NCBI GenBank assembly: GCA_945878355.1
Contig: CAMCTC010000003.1
Coordinates: 1-64,000, forward strand
Source: Bordetella parapertussis
GTDB lineage: Bacteria > Pseudomonadota > Gammaproteobacteria > Burkholderiales > Burkholderiaceae_C
Length of the DNA stretch: 64,000 nucleotides
Reading direction: 5' to 3'
This document shows, in pieces, positions 61,779 through 64,000 of this stretch. The first letter of the stretch is position 1; each line of letters begins with the position of its first letter. The position numbers and the translations under genes are program-made. The notes under the pieces are model-generated. The model had not been told where the DNA came from. It ran no database searches and saw only the letters and a list, made by a program, of their open reading frames with translations.

Positions 61779-62759
61779 ATGACGTCCGACCAAGCTTCCA
61801 CCCCAGCCCTCGATCCGGATGCCGACCTGGGCTTCGCGCCCGAATCCGACAAAGCGACCTCGTACATGCAGCGCACCCGCGACTGGTACCTCGCGCTCGG
61901 CTACGGCAATCCCTACCGTTGGGCTCACTACCTGGACGTGCCGTTCCAGCCGCTGAACAAGCCGCTCGCCGATTCGACGGTCACACTGATCACGACTGCC
62001 GCGCCCTACCAACCCGACAAGGGCAACCAGGGACCAGGCGCCACCTACAACGCTGCGGCCAAGTTCTACGCCCTGTATTCGGGCGATATGGCCCAGGACC
62101 ACGACGTGCGCGTTTCGCATGTCGGTATCGACCGCAAGCACACAAGCATGGAGGACAGCGGCAGCTGGTTCCCACTGCCAGCGATGCGCCGCACGGTTGC
62201 CGCCGGGCGGCTTGGCCGGCTCGCGCACCGCTTCCACGGCGCGCCGACCAACCGCAGCCAGCGCCACACACTGGAGATCGACTGCCCCGAGATCCTGCGA
62301 CGCTGCCAGGAAGACGGGGTTGACGTCGCGCTGCTGGTCCCGAACTGCCCGGTCTGCCACCAGACCCTGAGCCTCGTCGCCCGGTACCTGGAAGCTCACG
62401 GCATCGCGACCGTGGTGATGGCCTGCGCCAAGGACATCATCGAGCACGTCGGCGTGCCGCGCGCCTTGTTCAGCGACTTCCCGCTCGGCAACGCCGCCGG
62501 CAAGCCGCACGACGCGGCCTCGCAGGCCGCCACGCTAGAACTCGCGCTGCGCACGCTCGAGAGCGCCCCGGCCGCACGCACCATGGTGCAGTCACCGCAG
62601 CGCTGGAGCGACGACTGGCACTGGAAGCTCGATTTCTCCAACATCGATCGCGTCAGCCCCGAGGAAGTCACCCGGCTGCGCGCCGAGTCCGACCGCGCCA
62701 AGCAGATCGCCAAGGAGATCCGCGATCAAACGCCTGCGGTGCAAAGGCAGACCGCATGA
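61779..62759 (+). CDS. Glycine/sarcosine/betaine/D-proline reductase selenoprotein B-like family protein
   Basis: A 326-residue protein resembling the GrdB/PrdB family. The N-terminus (YMQRTRDWYLALGYGNPYRWAHYLDVPF) and the segment VGIDRKHTSMEDSGSWFPLPAMRR match proteobacterial members. The catalytic selenocysteine motif of GrdB is replaced by CPVC (Cys190, Cys193) in DVALLVPNCPVCHQT, so any redox chemistry would use a dithiol. True GrdB works in anaerobic amino-acid reduction; these aerobic homologues, usually next to CoA-transferases, have no established reaction. Stop and next start overlap by four bases. ATG 61779 fits homologue starts. Confidence 0.82.
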   Translation: MTSDQASTPALDPDADLGFAPESDKATSYMQRTRDWYLALGYGNPYRWAHYLDVPFQPLNKPLADSTVTLITTAAPYQPDKGNQGPGATYNAAAKFYALYSGDMAQDHDVRVSHVGIDRKHTSMEDSGSWFPLPAMRRTVAAGRLGRLAHRFHGAPTNRSQRHTLEIDCPEILRRCQEDGVDVALLVPNCPVCHQTLSLVARYLEAHGIATVVMACAKDIIEHVGVPRALFSDFPLGNAAGKPHDAASQAATLELALRTLESAPAARTMVQSPQRWSDDWHWKLDFSNIDRVSPEEVTRLRAESDRAKQIAKEIRDQTPAVQRQTA

Positions 62760-64000
62760 GCGCGCCGCAGACCGCCCGGCCAACGACCGGCACGCCGTTC
62801 AGCAACGTTCGCATCCTCGACTTCACGCGCTTCCTCGCCGGCCCGTTCGGCACCCACCAGTTCGCGCTGCAGGGCGCGGACGTGGTGAAGATCGAATCGT
62901 TCGAAGGCGACGACACCCGCACCACCACCATCAGCCGCCAACTCGCGGCCGAGAAGATGTCGCCGGCCTTCATGGCCGTCAACCCGAACAAGCGCAGCAT
63001 GACGCTGGACCTGCGCAAGCCCGAGGCGGTCGCGCTGGTCAAGCGCTTGGTCGCGGATGCCGACATCGTCTGGGAAAACTTCCGCCCCGGCGTGATGGAG
63101 AGGCTAGGCCTCGACTACTCGACCTTGTCCATTCTCAACCCGAGGCTGATCTACTGCTCGGTCTCGGGCTTCGGACATTCCGGCCCCGAGCAGTTCACCG
63201 CCGCCTTCGACGGCAAGATCCAGGCGATGTCCGGGATCATGTCGATCACCGGCGACCCCGCCGGCGGCCCGATGCGCGCCGGCTTCGCGGTCTGCGACCT
63301 GATCGGCGGCATGACCGCCGCGTTCGCGGTCGCGACCGCGCTCTACCAGCGCACCCATACCGGCCAGGGCCAGTTCGTCGACGTGTCGATGCTCGACGCG
63401 ACCCTCAACTTCCTGTCGTCGCAGGTCGCCGAGTACACCGTCACCGACCACAAGCAGCGCCAGTTCGGCAACCTCTCGGTGAGCCGCAAGGTGACGGCCC
63501 ACCGCTTCAAGGCGGGCGGCGGCGACATCGTGCTGGCGGTGCTGACCGAAAAGCAGTTCACCAAGCTGCTGACCACGCTCGGTCGCGCCGATGCGGTCGC
63601 CGACCCGCGCTTCAAGGACTGGTTCAGCCGGACCGAGAACGAGGCGGCGCTGCGCGAGATCATCGAAGGCGGCATGGTCGGGCACACGCCGGCCTACTGG
63701 GTGCAAAGGCTCACCGAGGCCGACGTGCCCTGCGCCACGGTGCTCTCGATCGACGAGATCGTGCACCACCCACAGCTCAAGGCGCGCTCCTTGCTGCAGC
63801 AGGTTGATTCCCCCCACGGCCGCCAGACGCTCGCCACCAGCGGCTTCGAACTCGCCCACGACGCCGGTGGCATCCGCACCCCGGCGCCAGCCCTCGGCCA
63901 GCACACCGACGAGGTGCTGCGCGAAGCCGGCTTTGGCCCCGAGGCGATCGAGGAACTGCGCGCCAACGGCGTGATTGGCGCGCATGCGGGCCAGCCCGCG
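62756..64000 (+). CDS. CaiB/BaiF family III CoA-transferase (runs off the window)
   Basis: 415 residues are visible, open to the last base. It transfers CoA between carboxylic acids. It begins FSNVRILDFTRFLAGPFGTHQFALQGADVVKIE, continues FMAVNPNKRSMTLDLRKPEAVALVKRLV and ENFRPGVMERLGLDY, and has the catalytic Asp at about residue 181 in FAVCDLIGGMTAAFAVATALYQR. The C-terminal GFGPEAIEELRANGVI usually lies near the end of the protein, so only a few residues are missing. The start overlaps the reductase-like gene by four bases, implying a shared pathway that activates a carboxylate. Confidence 0.93.
   Translation, partial: MSAPQTARPTTGTPFSNVRILDFTRFLAGPFGTHQFALQGADVVKIESFEGDDTRTTTISRQLAAEKMSPAFMAVNPNKRSMTLDLRKPEAVALVKRLVADADIVWENFRPGVMERLGLDYSTLSILNPRLIYCSVSGFGHSGPEQFTAAFDGKIQAMSGIMSITGDPAGGPMRAGFAVCDLIGGMTAAFAVATALYQRTHTGQGQFVDVSMLDATLNFLSSQVAEYTVTDHKQRQFGNLSVSRKVTAHRFKAGGGDIVLAVLTEKQFTKLLTTLGRADAVADPRFKDWFSRTENEAALREIIEGGMVGHTPAYWVQRLTEADVPCATVLSIDEIVHHPQLKARSLLQQVDSPHGRQTLATSGFELAHDAGGIRTPAPALGQHTDEVLREAGFGPEAIEELRANGVIGAHAGQPA

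Overview
The window is a dense, GC-rich chromosomal stretch that reads as a betaproteobacterium of the order Burkholderiales, most likely the Comamonadaceae/Sphaerotilaceae (Leptothrix-Rubrivivax-like) side. The inference rests on gene content: PhaR-type PHA repressor, Bug-type tricarboxylate binding protein, Pcm-TolC-WaaA neighbourhood, LivKHMGF transporters, PEP-CTERM protein, DUF35/thiolase pairs and palindromic intergenic elements. No rRNA, tRNA, CRISPR array, prophage or insertion sequence was seen.

Layout. 0-1.1 kb: truncated uppP and a DUF1439-type lipoprotein. 1.2-8.5 kb: a drug/solvent efflux locus on the plus strand (TetR regulator with a palindrome abutting its start, RND adaptor, RND pump, Pcm-like methyltransferase, TolC-like outer membrane channel). 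8.5-11.2 kb: envelope sugar genes waaA and phosphomannomutase/phosphoglucomutase. 11.3-13.5 kb: alkylation repair (Ada/AraC/AlkA fusion glycosylase followed by an O6-alkylguanine methyltransferase). 13.6-26.1 kb: housekeeping and metabolism: argG, a MetC-like lyase, rimO, a 2-hydroxyacid dehydrogenase with phaR, a nuclease-helicase of the Rad3/DinG group, a YciH/SUI1 protein, xseB-xseA (xseA carries an extra N-terminal DUF5710-like domain), and a gamma-glutamyltransferase.

27.2-41.4 kb is the most distinctive region: a probable catabolic island. On the plus strand lie a Baeyer-Villiger-type monooxygenase, an ABC substrate-binding protein and a class C beta-lactamase-fold hydrolase. Converging on them from the minus strand are a second such hydrolase, an SCPx/lipid-transfer-type thiolase, a DUF35 zinc-ribbon/OB protein and a citryl-CoA-lyase-like protein, then a complete Liv-type ABC importer and a Bug-type binding-protein gene broken by one nonsense codon. 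Together they could import a carbonyl or ester substrate, oxygenate it, hydrolyse the ester or lactone, and cleave a CoA-bound product. The substrate cannot be read from sequence and no regulator is encoded inside the island.

41.4-49.4 kb: a secreted HNH-like protein, a MetX-like hydrolase, serB, a TrpB2-type tryptophan synthase beta chain, an EamA exporter overlapping an Old Yellow Enzyme-type oxidoreductase, and a divergent flavin monooxygenase-like protein. 49.4-54 kb: a DevBCA/MacB-like ABC exporter operon and a Stealth-family sugar-phosphate transferase. 54-64 kb: hrpA, an enoyl-CoA hydratase pseudogene, a PEP-CTERM surface protein with internal peptide repeats, a YihY-family membrane protein, and a translationally coupled pair of a GrdB/PrdB-like reductase-family protein and a family III CoA-transferase that runs off the window.

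Two genes are interrupted by single in-frame stop codons (Bug protein, codon 112; enoyl-CoA hydratase, codon 47). Two identical 66-bp triple-palindrome elements lie about 14.3 kb apart, and a third element of the same general plan lies at the 5' end of the MetC-like gene.
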